Assembly: GCF_945906775.1 (NCBI RefSeq)
Contig: NZ_CAMDRE010000001.1
Coordinates: 62,001-126,000, forward strand
Direction: 5' to 3'
DNA from: Citrobacter sp. Marseille-Q6884
GTDB lineage: Bacteria; Pseudomonadota; Gammaproteobacteria; Enterobacterales; Enterobacteriaceae
DNA length: 64,000 nucleotides
The position numbers and the translations under genes are program-made. Each line of letters opens with the position of its first letter. Within the stretch, counting starts at the first letter, position 1. Shown here piece after piece: positions 1-7,971 of the stretch. Below the pieces are notes generated by a model that was not told the DNA's origin, did not search any database, and worked only from the letters and a program-made list of their open reading frames with translations.

Positions 1-863
1 CGTGAAGTGGCGCAAAAACGCAGACGCGCCATGCTGTTTTCGAACAGGGCAATCACCAGTACGCCGACGACCAGCTTGACGATGGCGATCACCAACGCCA
101 GCAGCAGCCCACCCGCCGTAAAGGTTTCCATCTGTCCCCACGGCAGGAACACGCCGACAAACATTTGCAGAACGACCAGTTGCTTGAGGCTAATACCCCA
201 TTTCAGCACTGCAAAACCGCTGCCGCTGTATTCGGTCAACGGACCTTCCTGCAGCTCTTGCTCCGCTTCCGCGAGATCGAACGGCAGTTTGCCCATTTCG
301 ATAAAGGTGGCGAAAGCGCAGGCGCACAGCGCCAGAATCAGCGGGATGCTGCGCGCAGCAGGCCAGTGATAAACGGTATCGGCAATGTTGCTGATATGGG
401 TTGAACCCGCGACCTGCGCCGCGACCCACAACCCCAGCAGCAGAATGGGCTCTACCAACACACCGAGCATCGCTTCACGGCTGGCACCAATGGCGGTGAA
501 CGGGCTACCGGTATCCAGACCCGCGATAGAGAAGAAGAAGCGGGCAATGGCGAACAGGTAAATTAAGGTGATCAAGTCGCCCAGTTGCGGCAGCGGTGAG
601 CCAACGGTCACGACCGGCAACGCGGTGGCGATAGTCAGCATGACACCCACCATCACGAACGGCGTCAGACGGAATACCCAGCTGGAATCCGCAGGCGCAA
701 TGCTCTGACGACCCAGCAGTTTGATAATGTCGCGGTATTCCTGTAACACGCCCGGACCGCGGCGATTGTGCAAACGCGCACGCGCCACACGGGTGATACC
801 GGACAGCAGCGGCGCTACGGCAAACAACACCAGCGCCTGAATTAACGGATATAAAACACTCAT
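1..863 (-). CDS. hycD: Formate hydrogenlyase subunit 4 (HycD), 3' end outside window
   Basis: Membrane subunit of the formate hydrogenlyase complex, the NuoH-like anchor that holds the soluble hydrogenase-3 arm to the inner membrane. The reverse-strand frame is open from an ATG at 863 to the window edge, giving about 287 codons of a protein that is about 307 residues in E. coli. It therefore lacks only its C-terminal end here. The protein is hydrophobic throughout and begins MSVLYPLIQALVLF, as in E. coli HycD. A conserved loop with the acidic run DLAEAEQEL is present. It follows hycC by 2 bases in the hyc operon, which is driven by FhlA and sigma-54 from upstream of hycA. Confidence 0.95.
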   Translation of the reverse strand, partial: MSVLYPLIQALVLFAVAPLLSGITRVARARLHNRRGPGVLQEYRDIIKLLGRQSIAPADSSWVFRLTPFVMVGVMLTIATALPVVTVGSPLPQLGDLITLIYLFAIARFFFSIAGLDTGSPFTAIGASREAMLGVLVEPILLLGLWVAAQVAGSTHISNIADTVYHWPAARSIPLILALCACAFATFIEMGKLPFDLAEAEQELQEGPLTEYSGSGFAVLKWGISLKQLVVLQMFVGVFLPWGQMETFTAGGLLLALVIAIVKLVVGVLVIALFENSMARLRFCATS

Positions 864-865
864 TC

Positions 866-2692
866 TCAGGCTCCTCGTGAAACCACAATCACCACCAGCA
901 CCGCCAGCTCAATCAGCGCCAGGCGACGGAACAGCACCGGTGCAGCCGCATTCTGCCAGCCCGGAACCAGTGACACCGGATTCAGCCATTTACGCAATTT
1001 GAGTACCGGAGCAAAGGCTTCTTTCACCGGCATAGCAAAACCGTGCGCGGTGATAACCATCGACTGCTCGTGATCGTAACCACACACCCACGCCGCACCG
1101 CGTGAACGCGACGGCAGACGGTTGCCTTTGAAAATAGCCATGATGATGAACGGCAGCAGAGGACAAGCAATCAGCAGCAGCGTAATCATAGGTTGAGAAA
1201 CGGTGGTGTTCGCCGTTTCCAGCGGCAGCGGTACAGCCGAAGAGATCAGCGGCAGCAGCCACGGTGCAGCAACACCGCCAAGCACGCAGCAGATAGCCAG
1301 TGCAACCACGCTCACGCCCATCAGGATGGGTGCGCAGCAGGCGTTTTCAGCTTCCTTCGTGCGCGGTGCGCCCAGGAACGTGACGCCATAGACTTTCGCC
1401 ATACACATCACGGCCAGCGCGCCGGTAATCGCCAGCCCTACCGCCAGCAACGGTCCTAACAGACGACCGATAAACGCTCCGCTGTTGCCCAGTTTGAAGA
1501 AGGATTGATAGATAACCCATTCACCGGCAAAGCCGTTCAGTGGTGGCAGCGCAGCCATCGCCATCAGACCGACCAGCATAGCCAGAGAAATCACCGGCAT
1601 GCGTTTACCAATACCACCCAGTTTTTCGATATCACGATGACCGGTACGGAACCAGATGCTGCCTGCGCCCAGGAACAGAACGCTTTTAAACAGACTATGG
1701 TTAACCAGATGGTACAAACCGCCGGTCAGACCCAGCGCAATCAGCGCGGGTTGATTGAGGGCAATCCCGGTCACACCGGCACCCAGACCCAGCAGAATAA
1801 TGCCGATATTTTCCAGCGTGTGATAAGCCAGCAGACGCTGGATGTTGTGCTCCATCAGCGCATACAGACCGCCGACAAACGCGGTGATCATACCCAGTAC
1901 CAACAGCGCAATGCCCCACCACAACGGCGCATTACCGCCCAGCAGAGACAAGGTCAAAATCCCCAGCAGACCCACCTTCATGACCACGGTAGAGAACAGC
2001 GCCGCAGCCGGTGCGCTGGCGTTAGCGTGCGCCTGTGGTACCCAACCGTGCAGCGGGATAATCCCGGCCAGCAAACCAAAACCGGCAACGCCCAGTACCC
2101 AGATGTCAGAGCCGAGCGGCAATTCCTGCGTACGCAGGTCGAGCAGACGCAGTTCCAGCGTGCCGTAGCGCTGCCACACCAGGTAGCAGGCAACCGCCAG
2201 CAACAGGGTGCCCAGACGACCCAGAGCAAACCACAATTTGCCTTCTTTGCTGCAACCTGTCAGGAACACCGCGCACAGCGCCATGATTTCCGCCATCACC
2301 ACCAGCGTACCGAGGTTGCTGGCCACCACCGCACACACCGCAGCAGCCATCAGCAGGTTAACCAGCAGACCGTTGGCCTTTACCTGCGGATGACGATGCC
2401 AGTCAATGTTGTACAGGCTGACAAACAGACCGCACAGACCCAGCGTGATAAGCCAAATCGCATTCAGCGGGGTCACTTGCAGACCGTGACCGATAAACGG
2501 CATCACGCCGCTGACCGCGAGTGCGTTCGTCAGCACGGTAAAACCCGCCGCCGCCGTACACAGGCTGCCGACTGCGCCGCCCACGCCCGCAATCCAACCG
2601 CTCAGCGGTTTATGAAACGAAAACAGAAATGCCAGAACCGCCGCAGCCGTAAACCAGGCCACGCCGCTGTTAATCAGTGAAATTACGCTCAT
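866..2692 (-). CDS. hycC: Formate hydrogenlyase subunit 3 (HycC)
   Basis: Large polytopic membrane subunit of formate hydrogenlyase, related to the antiporter-like subunits of complex I (NuoL/M/N family). It has 608 residues, the E. coli length. Many membrane helices are evident, with the family's charged residues inside them (for example the HLVNHSLFK stretch, where the Lys is typical of the proton-channel helices). The ATG at 2692 overlaps the stop of hycB by 4 bases, so translation is probably coupled. Known role: together with HycD it anchors the complex and may couple formate oxidation and hydrogen evolution to ion movement. A 391-codon open frame on the other strand is a shadow. Confidence 0.97.
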   Translation of the reverse strand: MSVISLINSGVAWFTAAAVLAFLFSFHKPLSGWIAGVGGAVGSLCTAAAGFTVLTNALAVSGVMPFIGHGLQVTPLNAIWLITLGLCGLFVSLYNIDWHRHPQVKANGLLVNLLMAAAVCAVVASNLGTLVVMAEIMALCAVFLTGCSKEGKLWFALGRLGTLLLAVACYLVWQRYGTLELRLLDLRTQELPLGSDIWVLGVAGFGLLAGIIPLHGWVPQAHANASAPAAALFSTVVMKVGLLGILTLSLLGGNAPLWWGIALLVLGMITAFVGGLYALMEHNIQRLLAYHTLENIGIILLGLGAGVTGIALNQPALIALGLTGGLYHLVNHSLFKSVLFLGAGSIWFRTGHRDIEKLGGIGKRMPVISLAMLVGLMAMAALPPLNGFAGEWVIYQSFFKLGNSGAFIGRLLGPLLAVGLAITGALAVMCMAKVYGVTFLGAPRTKEAENACCAPILMGVSVVALAICCVLGGVAAPWLLPLISSAVPLPLETANTTVSQPMITLLLIACPLLPFIIMAIFKGNRLPSRSRGAAWVCGYDHEQSMVITAHGFAMPVKEAFAPVLKLRKWLNPVSLVPGWQNAAAPVLFRRLALIELAVLVVIVVSRGA

Positions 2693-3300
2693 TTTGCATC
2701 CCCACTCTGAGCCTGCTGAAACAAGGTGAGATCGCCGAAATCGGTATTGAAGGTCAGCTCACGCTTACGTTTGCTGGCGCGGGCGATATCCGTATTGCTC
2801 ACCAGATGCAGGGCTTTGGTCGGACACATGCGTACGCAGGCCGGACCTTGCTCATCAAAACTGCACAGATCGCATTTCACCGCGATGGCGCGTACGCCCG
2901 GAACCCAGTCCAGCAGCGTGCTGACACGCGCGGGTGCAGGCGGAGCCGGAGGCGCTTTTGGCGTATTGGCGTTCGCCGGGATGTGCAGCGGACGGCTGCC
3001 GGAAAATTCAATCGCCCCGAACGGGCAAGCAATCCCGCACAGTTTGCAGCTCACGCACAGGCTTTCATTCAGCTGTACGGCGCCATCGACACGGTTAATG
3101 GCATTAACCGGGCAAACGGTGGCACAAGGCGCATCTTCACACTGGTGGCAAAGCTGCGGCGCAGATTCTTTTTCATTTAACATCACTTTAAGGCGCGGCA
3201 TTGACTGCAGGCCATGCTGGCGATGTGTCTCTGAGCAGGCGGCTTCACAGGTGTGGCAGCCAATACAAAGAGTGGAGTCAGCAATTACAAAACGATTCAC
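2689..3300 (-). CDS. hycB: Formate hydrogenlyase electron-transfer subunit 2 (HycB)
   Basis: Four-cluster ferredoxin-like protein that passes electrons from formate dehydrogenase H to hydrogenase 3. It has 203 residues, as in E. coli. Cysteine motifs for [4Fe-4S] clusters are visible: CIGCHTCEAAC near the N-terminus, then CHQCEDAPC, CVSCKLCGIAC and a last set around CDLCSFDEQGPACVRMCP. The start is GTG at 3300 (MNRFVIAD). It is the second gene of the hyc operon and is separated from hycA by 143 bases that carry FhlA-like repeats. It is cytoplasmic, on the inner face of the membrane-bound complex. Confidence 0.97.
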   Translation of the reverse strand: MNRFVIADSTLCIGCHTCEAACSETHRQHGLQSMPRLKVMLNEKESAPQLCHQCEDAPCATVCPVNAINRVDGAVQLNESLCVSCKLCGIACPFGAIEFSGSRPLHIPANANTPKAPPAPPAPARVSTLLDWVPGVRAIAVKCDLCSFDEQGPACVRMCPTKALHLVSNTDIARASKRKRELTFNTDFGDLTLFQQAQSGDAK

Positions 3301-3330
3301 CAGGCATTCCTCAGGTGATAGTCATTTTTG

Positions 3331-3376
3331 ACGAAACATGTCTATCGAATGTCATTTTCGACACTTTTCGACATGC
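3331..3376. promoter_or_regulatory. Candidate FhlA binding repeats between hycA and hycB
   Basis: The 143-base gap between hycA and hycB holds two direct copies of TTTTCGACA (3355-3363 and 3365-3373), exactly one helical turn apart. A related GTCAT/TCGAAT element precedes them. Similar GTCATTT-CG and TCGACA elements occur in the hycA-hypA divergent region. FhlA sites in the hycA-hycB gap are known in E. coli, so assignment here is by position and motif likeness. The exact boundaries are my estimate. Confidence 0.5.
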
Positions 3377-3443
3377 CCATTCCCTAAACTGTCGTGATGC
3401 AGCGGAAAACCACACCATGACGCAAGTGGGCAACACCCGAGGC

Positions 3444-3902
3444 TTATGCCGGGTTATGTCCTTCTACCAGTTGGCTTAAATTCACCGGCATATTGTTTTC
3501 AACCGCGGTATACAGGCTGTCGTAGACGCTGGCGATTTTCTCGAGATAGTGCTCCAGCACCTGCTCGCGATCGCGGTTGCTAATTCGGTCATCGACTGTG
3601 CCATCGATGGTCAGCTGTGCCTGCGCAATCAGCTGTTTATCGTCACCGTCTTTCGTTTCGACGTAGTACTCGATGGTATGGCTGTTAAAGCCATCCGCCA
3701 GCGTGACGTAAATAGTGAAATGTTCAAAAAGGACAAAGCAGAGATCCTTGTCCGGCGCGCAGCTCATCGCATGATGCAAACGCGCTTTCGACAGGGTGAT
3801 CCCCTGAACCAGCGAGTTGCAGTAAATACGCCACTGGTCCTGTAGGCGACGGTGCCGTTCAGCGATGTAATCGGCTTTTTCGCTTATTTCCCAAATAGTC
3901 AT
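3444..3902 (-). CDS. hycA: Formate hydrogenlyase regulatory protein HycA
   Basis: Negative regulator of the formate regulon that counteracts the activator FhlA. It has 152 residues, against 153 in E. coli, and matches over its whole length, beginning MTIWEISEKADYIAERH. It has no recognisable DNA-binding domain; in E. coli it is thought to act on FhlA or formate sensing. It is the first gene of the hyc operon, behind a sigma-54 promoter (3939-3954). Binding repeats for FhlA lie both upstream and in the gap to hycB. The ATG is at 3902. Confidence 0.96.
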   Translation of the reverse strand: MTIWEISEKADYIAERHRRLQDQWRIYCNSLVQGITLSKARLHHAMSCAPDKDLCFVLFEHFTIYVTLADGFNSHTIEYYVETKDGDDKQLIAQAQLTIDGTVDDRISNRDREQVLEHYLEKIASVYDSLYTAVENNMPVNLSQLVEGHNPA

Positions 3903-3938
3903 GTCAGGTTACCCGTTTAGCAGAGATAGACAGCCTTA

Positions 3939-3954
3939 AGCACATTTCATGCCA
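3939..3954 (-). promoter_or_regulatory. Sigma-54 promoter of the hyc operon
   Basis: On the reverse strand the sequence reads TGGCATGAAATGTGCT. It has the -24 GG and -12 GC elements with the same spacing as the hypA promoter on the other strand (consensus TGGCAC-N5-TTGC). It lies 37 bases upstream of the hycA ATG. The hyc operon is a known RpoN/FhlA target. Confidence 0.8.
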
Positions 3955-4004
3955 ACATTAAAATCGTTAATTTTCATATGGATATAAAAATTAGCAGGCG
4001 TGAC

Positions 4005-4037
4005 GACATGTCATTTCGTCATCGTCGACATTGTCAC
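4005..4037. promoter_or_regulatory. Candidate FhlA upstream activation site shared by hyc and hyp
   Basis: This part of the divergent hycA-hypA region contains CATGTCATTTCGTCA followed by TCGTCGACATTGTCA, resembling the FhlA-binding sequences described in E. coli. It sits between the two outward-facing sigma-54 promoters, about 55 bases from the hycA promoter and 20-50 bases from the hypA promoter. Its role is inferred from position and motif. Confidence 0.55.
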
Positions 4038-4055
4038 GCGTGGAAAAATTCAACC

Positions 4056-4071
4056 TGGCATGTTTATTGCT
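4056..4071 (+). promoter_or_regulatory. Sigma-54 promoter of the hypABCDE operon
   Basis: TGGCATGTTTATTGCT fits the RpoN consensus (GG at -24, GC at -12) very well. It lies 30 bases upstream of the hypA ATG, so transcription would begin near 4082, just before the ribosome-binding site GGGAGG (4091-4096). Confidence 0.85.
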
Positions 4072-4100
4072 TTTACAGGGCAACGACTATGGGAGGCGAT

Positions 4101-4457
4101 ATGCACGAAATAACCCTCTGCCAACGGGCACTGGAATTGATTGAACAACAGGCCAAACAACACGGCGCTCATCGGGTGACTGGGGTCTGGCTCAAAATTG
4201 GCGCATTTTCTTGCGTAGAAACCAGTGCTCTCGCCTTTTGTTTTGATCTGGTATGCCGCGGGACACTTGCAGAAGGTTGTAAACTGCACCTCGAAGAACA
4301 AGAAGCCGAGTGTTGGTGCGAATCTTGTCAGCAATATGTCACGTTACTGACGCAACGCGTGCGCCGCTGTCCACAATGCAACAGCGACACGCTGAGAATT
4401 GTGGCTGATGACGGCTTACAGATTCGACGAATAGAAATAGGCGACGCTGAAGATTAA
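4101..4457 (+). CDS. hypA: Hydrogenase nickel incorporation protein HypA
   Basis: Nickel metallochaperone that delivers Ni to the large subunit of [NiFe]-hydrogenase (hydrogenase 3) together with HypB. It has 118 residues, close to the 116 of E. coli. The N-terminal MHE supplies the nickel ligands. The zinc site is a pair of CxxC motifs, CESC and CPQC. A longer frame exists upstream, but the ATG at 4101 is preferred because it begins with MHEITLCQ and follows GGGAGG by four bases. It is the first gene of the hyp operon, behind a sigma-54 promoter. Confidence 0.96.
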   Translation: MHEITLCQRALELIEQQAKQHGAHRVTGVWLKIGAFSCVETSALAFCFDLVCRGTLAEGCKLHLEEQEAECWCESCQQYVTLLTQRVRRCPQCNSDTLRIVADDGLQIRRIEIGDAED

Positions 4458-4460
4458 TTA

Positions 4461-4512
4461 CTGCCGGTGATGCCCCCCAGGCCGGATAAGGCGCTAGCGT
4501 CGCCATCTGGCA
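4461..4512. repeat. REP (palindromic unit) element between hypA and hypB
   Basis: The hypA-hypB gap carries GCCGGATAAGGCGCTAGCGT followed by CGCCATCTGGC (4481-4511). This is a classical enterobacterial REP palindrome, here inside an operon, where such elements typically affect mRNA stability rather than end transcription. Confidence 0.8.
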
Positions 4513-4548
4513 AAAAGCACGTAATAAGCAATGAATCAGGAGTGAGCG

Positions 4549-5421
4549 ATGTGTACGACATGCGGTTGCGCGGAAGGCAACCTTTATATAGAGGGTGATG
4601 AACATAACCCTCATTCGGCGTTTCGTAGCGCGCCATTTGCCCCGGCAGCACGTCCGGCGCTGAATATCACCGGTGTGAAGACATCCAATTTCACGCCGAG
4701 CCAGACCGCAGAAGGCGATTTACATTACGGTCATGGTGAAGCAGGCACCCACGCGCCAGGCATGAGCCAACGCCGCATGCTGGAAGTGGAAATTGACGTG
4801 CTGGACAAAAACAACCGTCTGGCCGAGCGTAACCGCGCCCGCTTCGCTGCCCGCCAACATCTGGTACTTAACCTCGTATCAAGCCCGGGTTCCGGTAAAA
4901 CGACGCTGCTGACTGAAACGCTGATGAAACTGAAGGACCGCGTGCCGTGCGCGGTCATTGAAGGCGATCAGCAGACGGTCAACGATGCTGCCCGCATTCG
5001 CGCAACCGGTACGCCAGCCATTCAGGTGAACACCGGTAAAGGCTGCCACCTTGACGCACAAATGATTGCCGATGCCGCCCCGCGTCTGCCTTTGGATGAC
5101 AACGGTATTTTATTTATCGAAAACGTCGGCAACCTGGTTTGCCCGGCCAGCTTCGACCTCGGCGAGCGCCATAAAGTCGCGGTACTTTCCGTCACCGAAG
5201 GGGAAGATAAGCCGCTGAAATATCCGCATATGTTTGCTGCCGCCTCGCTGATGCTGCTCAATAAAGTGGATCTGCTGCCGTACCTCAACTTTGATGTTGA
5301 AAAATGTATCGCCAGCGCCCGTGAAGTGAACCCGGAAATTGAGATCATCCTGATTTCTGCCACCAGCGGCGAAGGGATGGATCAATGGCTTGCCTGGCTG
5401 GAGACGCAGCGATGTGCATAG
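4549..5421 (+). CDS. hypB: Hydrogenase nickel incorporation GTPase HypB
   Basis: SIMIBI-class GTPase that drives nickel insertion into hydrogenases with HypA. It has 290 residues, identical to E. coli. The N-terminal MCTTCGC is the high-affinity nickel-binding motif. The GTPase core has the P-loop SSPGSGKTTLL near residue 110 and a later NKVD-type guanine-specificity motif (NKVDLL). The ATG is at 4549 after AGGAGTGAGCG. Its end overlaps hypC by 10 bases, indicating coupled translation. Confidence 0.97.
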   Translation: MCTTCGCAEGNLYIEGDEHNPHSAFRSAPFAPAARPALNITGVKTSNFTPSQTAEGDLHYGHGEAGTHAPGMSQRRMLEVEIDVLDKNNRLAERNRARFAARQHLVLNLVSSPGSGKTTLLTETLMKLKDRVPCAVIEGDQQTVNDAARIRATGTPAIQVNTGKGCHLDAQMIADAAPRLPLDDNGILFIENVGNLVCPASFDLGERHKVAVLSVTEGEDKPLKYPHMFAAASLMLLNKVDLLPYLNFDVEKCIASAREVNPEIEIILISATSGEGMDQWLAWLETQRCA

Positions 5422-5684
5422 GTGTTCCGGGTCAAATCCGCACCATTGAAGGTAACCAGGCCAAGGTGGATGTTTGCGGCATTCAGCGCGACGTTGACCT
5501 GACGCTGGTCGGTAGCTGCGATGAAAATGGTCAGCCGCGTCTGGGCCAGTGGGTACTGGTTCACGTCGGCTTTGCCATGAGCATCATTAATGAAGCCGAA
5601 GCGCGCGACACGCTCGATGCGCTGCAAAACATGTTTGACGTTGAGCCGGATGTCGGCGCGTTGCTGTATGGCGAGGAAAAATAA
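5412..5684 (+). CDS. hypC: Hydrogenase maturation chaperone HypC
   Basis: Small chaperone that binds HypD during Fe(CN)2CO assembly and then carries the iron centre to the precursor of the hydrogenase large subunit. It has 90 residues, as in E. coli. It begins MCIGVPGQI; the essential Cys2 follows the initiator Met. A longer frame begins at 5385, but this start fits the family and lies inside the hypB stop region. It is followed directly by hypD with no gap. Confidence 0.96.
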   Translation: MCIGVPGQIRTIEGNQAKVDVCGIQRDVDLTLVGSCDENGQPRLGQWVLVHVGFAMSIINEAEARDTLDALQNMFDVEPDVGALLYGEEK

Positions 5685-6806
5685 ATGCGTTTTGTTGACG
5701 AATATCGCGCACCAGAACAGGTGATGCAGTTAATTGAGCACCTGTGTGAACGTGCCGCTCACCTCCCCTATACGGCTGAACGTCCGCTGCGCATTATGGA
5801 AGTGTGCGGTGGTCATACTCACGCTATCTTCAAATTTGGTCTCGACCAACTACTGCCTGAAAACGTAGAGTTTATTCACGGCCCGGGCTGTCCGGTTTGC
5901 GTTCTGCCGATGGGCAGAATCGACAGCTGCGTAGAAATCGCCAGCCATCCAGACGTGATTTTCTGTACCTTTGGCGACGCGATGCGCGTACCGGGTAAAC
6001 AAGGTTCACTGCTGCAGGCCAAAGCGCGTGGTGCGGATATCCGCATCGTCTACTCTCCGATGGATGCCCTGAAGCTGGCGCAAGAGAACCCGACACGCAA
6101 AGTCGTGTTCTTTGGTCTGGGTTTTGAAACCACCATGCCGACGACCGCGATCACCCTTCAGCAGGCAAAACAGCGCGACGTGCAGAACTTTTACTTTTTC
6201 TGCCAGCACATCACGCTTATTCCTACGCTGCGTAGCCTGCTGGAGCAGCCGGACAACGGTATCGACGCCTTCTTAGCCCCCGGTCACGTGAGTATGGTGA
6301 TCGGTACCGATGCCTATAATTTCATCGCCTCAGATTTTCATCGCCCGTTAGTGGTCGCGGGTTTTGAACCGCTTGATCTGCTGCAAGGCGTCGTGATGCT
6401 GATTGAGCAGAAAATAGCGGCCCAAAGCCAGGTTGAGAACCAGTATCGCCGCGTCGTACCGGATGCCGGTAACGCCCTGGCGCAACAGGCCATCGCTGAA
6501 GTATTTTGCGTCAATGGCAACAGCGAATGGCGCGGTTTGGGTGTCATCGAATCCTCGGGGGTTCACCTGACGCCTGATTATCAGCGTTTTGATGCCGAAG
6601 CGCATTTCCAGCCTGCGCCGCAGCAGGTCTATGACGATCCTCGCGCCCGTTGCGGGGAAGTACTGACCGGCAGATGTAAGCCGCATCAGTGTCCATTATT
6701 TGGCAAAACCTGTAATCCAGAGACCGCGTTTGGCGCATTAATGGTCTCATCCGAAGGCGCATGTGCCGCCTGGTATCAGTATCGTCAGCAGGAGTGTGAA
6801 GCATGA
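5685..6806 (+). CDS. hypD: Hydrogenase maturation iron-sulfur protein HypD
   Basis: Scaffold on which the Fe(CN)2CO group of [NiFe]-hydrogenases is assembled with HypC and HypE. It has 373 residues, as in E. coli. The conserved CGGHTH and GPGCPVCVLP motifs are present, as are C-terminal cysteines for the [4Fe-4S] cluster (CKPHQCPLFGKTC and a later Cys). It starts directly after the hypC stop and overlaps hypE by 4 bases. Confidence 0.97.
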   Translation: MRFVDEYRAPEQVMQLIEHLCERAAHLPYTAERPLRIMEVCGGHTHAIFKFGLDQLLPENVEFIHGPGCPVCVLPMGRIDSCVEIASHPDVIFCTFGDAMRVPGKQGSLLQAKARGADIRIVYSPMDALKLAQENPTRKVVFFGLGFETTMPTTAITLQQAKQRDVQNFYFFCQHITLIPTLRSLLEQPDNGIDAFLAPGHVSMVIGTDAYNFIASDFHRPLVVAGFEPLDLLQGVVMLIEQKIAAQSQVENQYRRVVPDAGNALAQQAIAEVFCVNGNSEWRGLGVIESSGVHLTPDYQRFDAEAHFQPAPQQVYDDPRARCGEVLTGRCKPHQCPLFGKTCNPETAFGALMVSSEGACAAWYQYRQQECEA

Positions 6807-7813
6807 ACAGCGTACAACTCGCCCACGGTAGCGGCGGTCAGGCTATGCAGCAGTTGATCAACAGTCTGTTTATGGAAGCATTTGCGAATCCGTGGCTGGC
6901 GGAACAGGAAGATCAGGCACGTCTGGATCTGGCGCAACTGGTTGCTGAAGGCGACCGTCTGGCATTTTCAACTGACAGCTATGTCATCGACCCGCTGTTC
7001 TTCCCTGGCGGTAATATCGGTAAGCTGGCAATCTGCGGCACAGCCAACGATGTCGCGGTAAGCGGCGCGATTCCTCGCTACCTCTCCTGCGGATTTATCC
7101 TCGAAGAAGGCCTGTCGATGGATACGCTGAAAACCGTCGTCAACAGCATGGCGGCTACCGCGCGCGAAGCGGGCATTGCTATCGTGACCGGCGACACCAA
7201 GGTTGTGCAGCGCGGCGCAGCAGACAAGCTCTTCATTAACACCGCAGGTATGGGCGCGATTCCGGCCGATATTCACTGGGGCGCACAGACTCTGAGCGTC
7301 GGCGATGTGCTGCTGGTCAGCGGCACCCTTGGCGATCACGGCGCGACCATCCTGAACCTGCGCGAGCAGTTGGGACTGGATGGCGAACTGGTGAGCGATT
7401 GTGCGGTATTAACCCCACTGATTCAGACACTGCGAGATATTCCTGGCGTGAAAGCGCTGCGTGATGCTACACGTGGCGGCGTCAACGCGGTCACACATGA
7501 GTTCGCAGCAGCATGCGGCTATGGGATTGAGCTGTCAGAAGCGGCCCTGCCGGTGAAACCTGCAGTCCGCGGCGTCTGCGAACTGCTCGGTCTGGATGCG
7601 CTCAACTTCGCCAACGAAGGTAAACTGGTGATCGCGGTTGAACGTCAGGCAGCAGAAGCGGTACTTGCCGCACTGCGCGCGCACCCGTTAGGCCAGGATG
7701 CCGCCCTGATCGGCGAAGTTGTCGAACGCAAAGGCGTCCGACTTGCCGGGCTCTACGGCGTAAAACGCACCCTCGATTTACCACACGCCGAACCATTACC
7801 GCGTATATGCTGA
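6803..7813 (+). CDS. hypE: Carbamoyl dehydratase HypE
   Basis: Makes the cyanide ligands of the hydrogenase iron: it accepts a carbamoyl group from HypF on its C-terminal Cys and dehydrates it to a thiocyanate. It has 336 residues and is a PurM-like ATP-dependent enzyme. The essential C-terminal motif PRIC is intact at the very end. It has an ATGA overlap with hypD. It is the last hyp gene, followed by a REP cluster and then fhlA. Confidence 0.97.
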   Translation: MNSVQLAHGSGGQAMQQLINSLFMEAFANPWLAEQEDQARLDLAQLVAEGDRLAFSTDSYVIDPLFFPGGNIGKLAICGTANDVAVSGAIPRYLSCGFILEEGLSMDTLKTVVNSMAATAREAGIAIVTGDTKVVQRGAADKLFINTAGMGAIPADIHWGAQTLSVGDVLLVSGTLGDHGATILNLREQLGLDGELVSDCAVLTPLIQTLRDIPGVKALRDATRGGVNAVTHEFAAACGYGIELSEAALPVKPAVRGVCELLGLDALNFANEGKLVIAVERQAAEAVLAALRAHPLGQDAALIGEVVERKGVRLAGLYGVKRTLDLPHAEPLPRIC

Positions 7814-7817
7814 TATA

Positions 7818-7899
7818 TTGCCCGGTGGCGCTACACTTATCCGGTCTGCAGGCAAGACATTGCCCGTAGGCCGGGTAGGGTGAACCCGCCATCCGGCAA
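7818..7899. repeat. REP pair (BIME) between hypE and fhlA
   Basis: The gap holds two facing palindromic units: GCCCGGTGGCGCTACACTTA (7819-7838) with TCCGG beyond, and GCCGGGTAGGGTGAACCCGC (7870-7889) with CATCCGGC. These are typical enterobacterial REP sequences in inverted orientation. The element could stabilise or attenuate read-through from hyp into fhlA, which in E. coli is partly expressed from the hyp operon. Confidence 0.75.
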
Positions 7900-7971
7900 T
7901 AAGTTACGACTGATACCTATAATTCATTTACCGTTTTCGCACCGTTCTGTGGTGCTTCCTGGAAAAGCAAT

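Noticed and set aside
1505..2680. Long open frame (391 codons) on the plus strand
   Set aside because: Fully antisense to hycC, rich in Gln/Arg/His from the shadow of a GC-rich membrane protein, with no ribosome-binding site or known family.
7818..7899. Possible CRISPR repeat or attachment site
   Set aside because: The palindromes are standard REP elements; no regular spacer structure.
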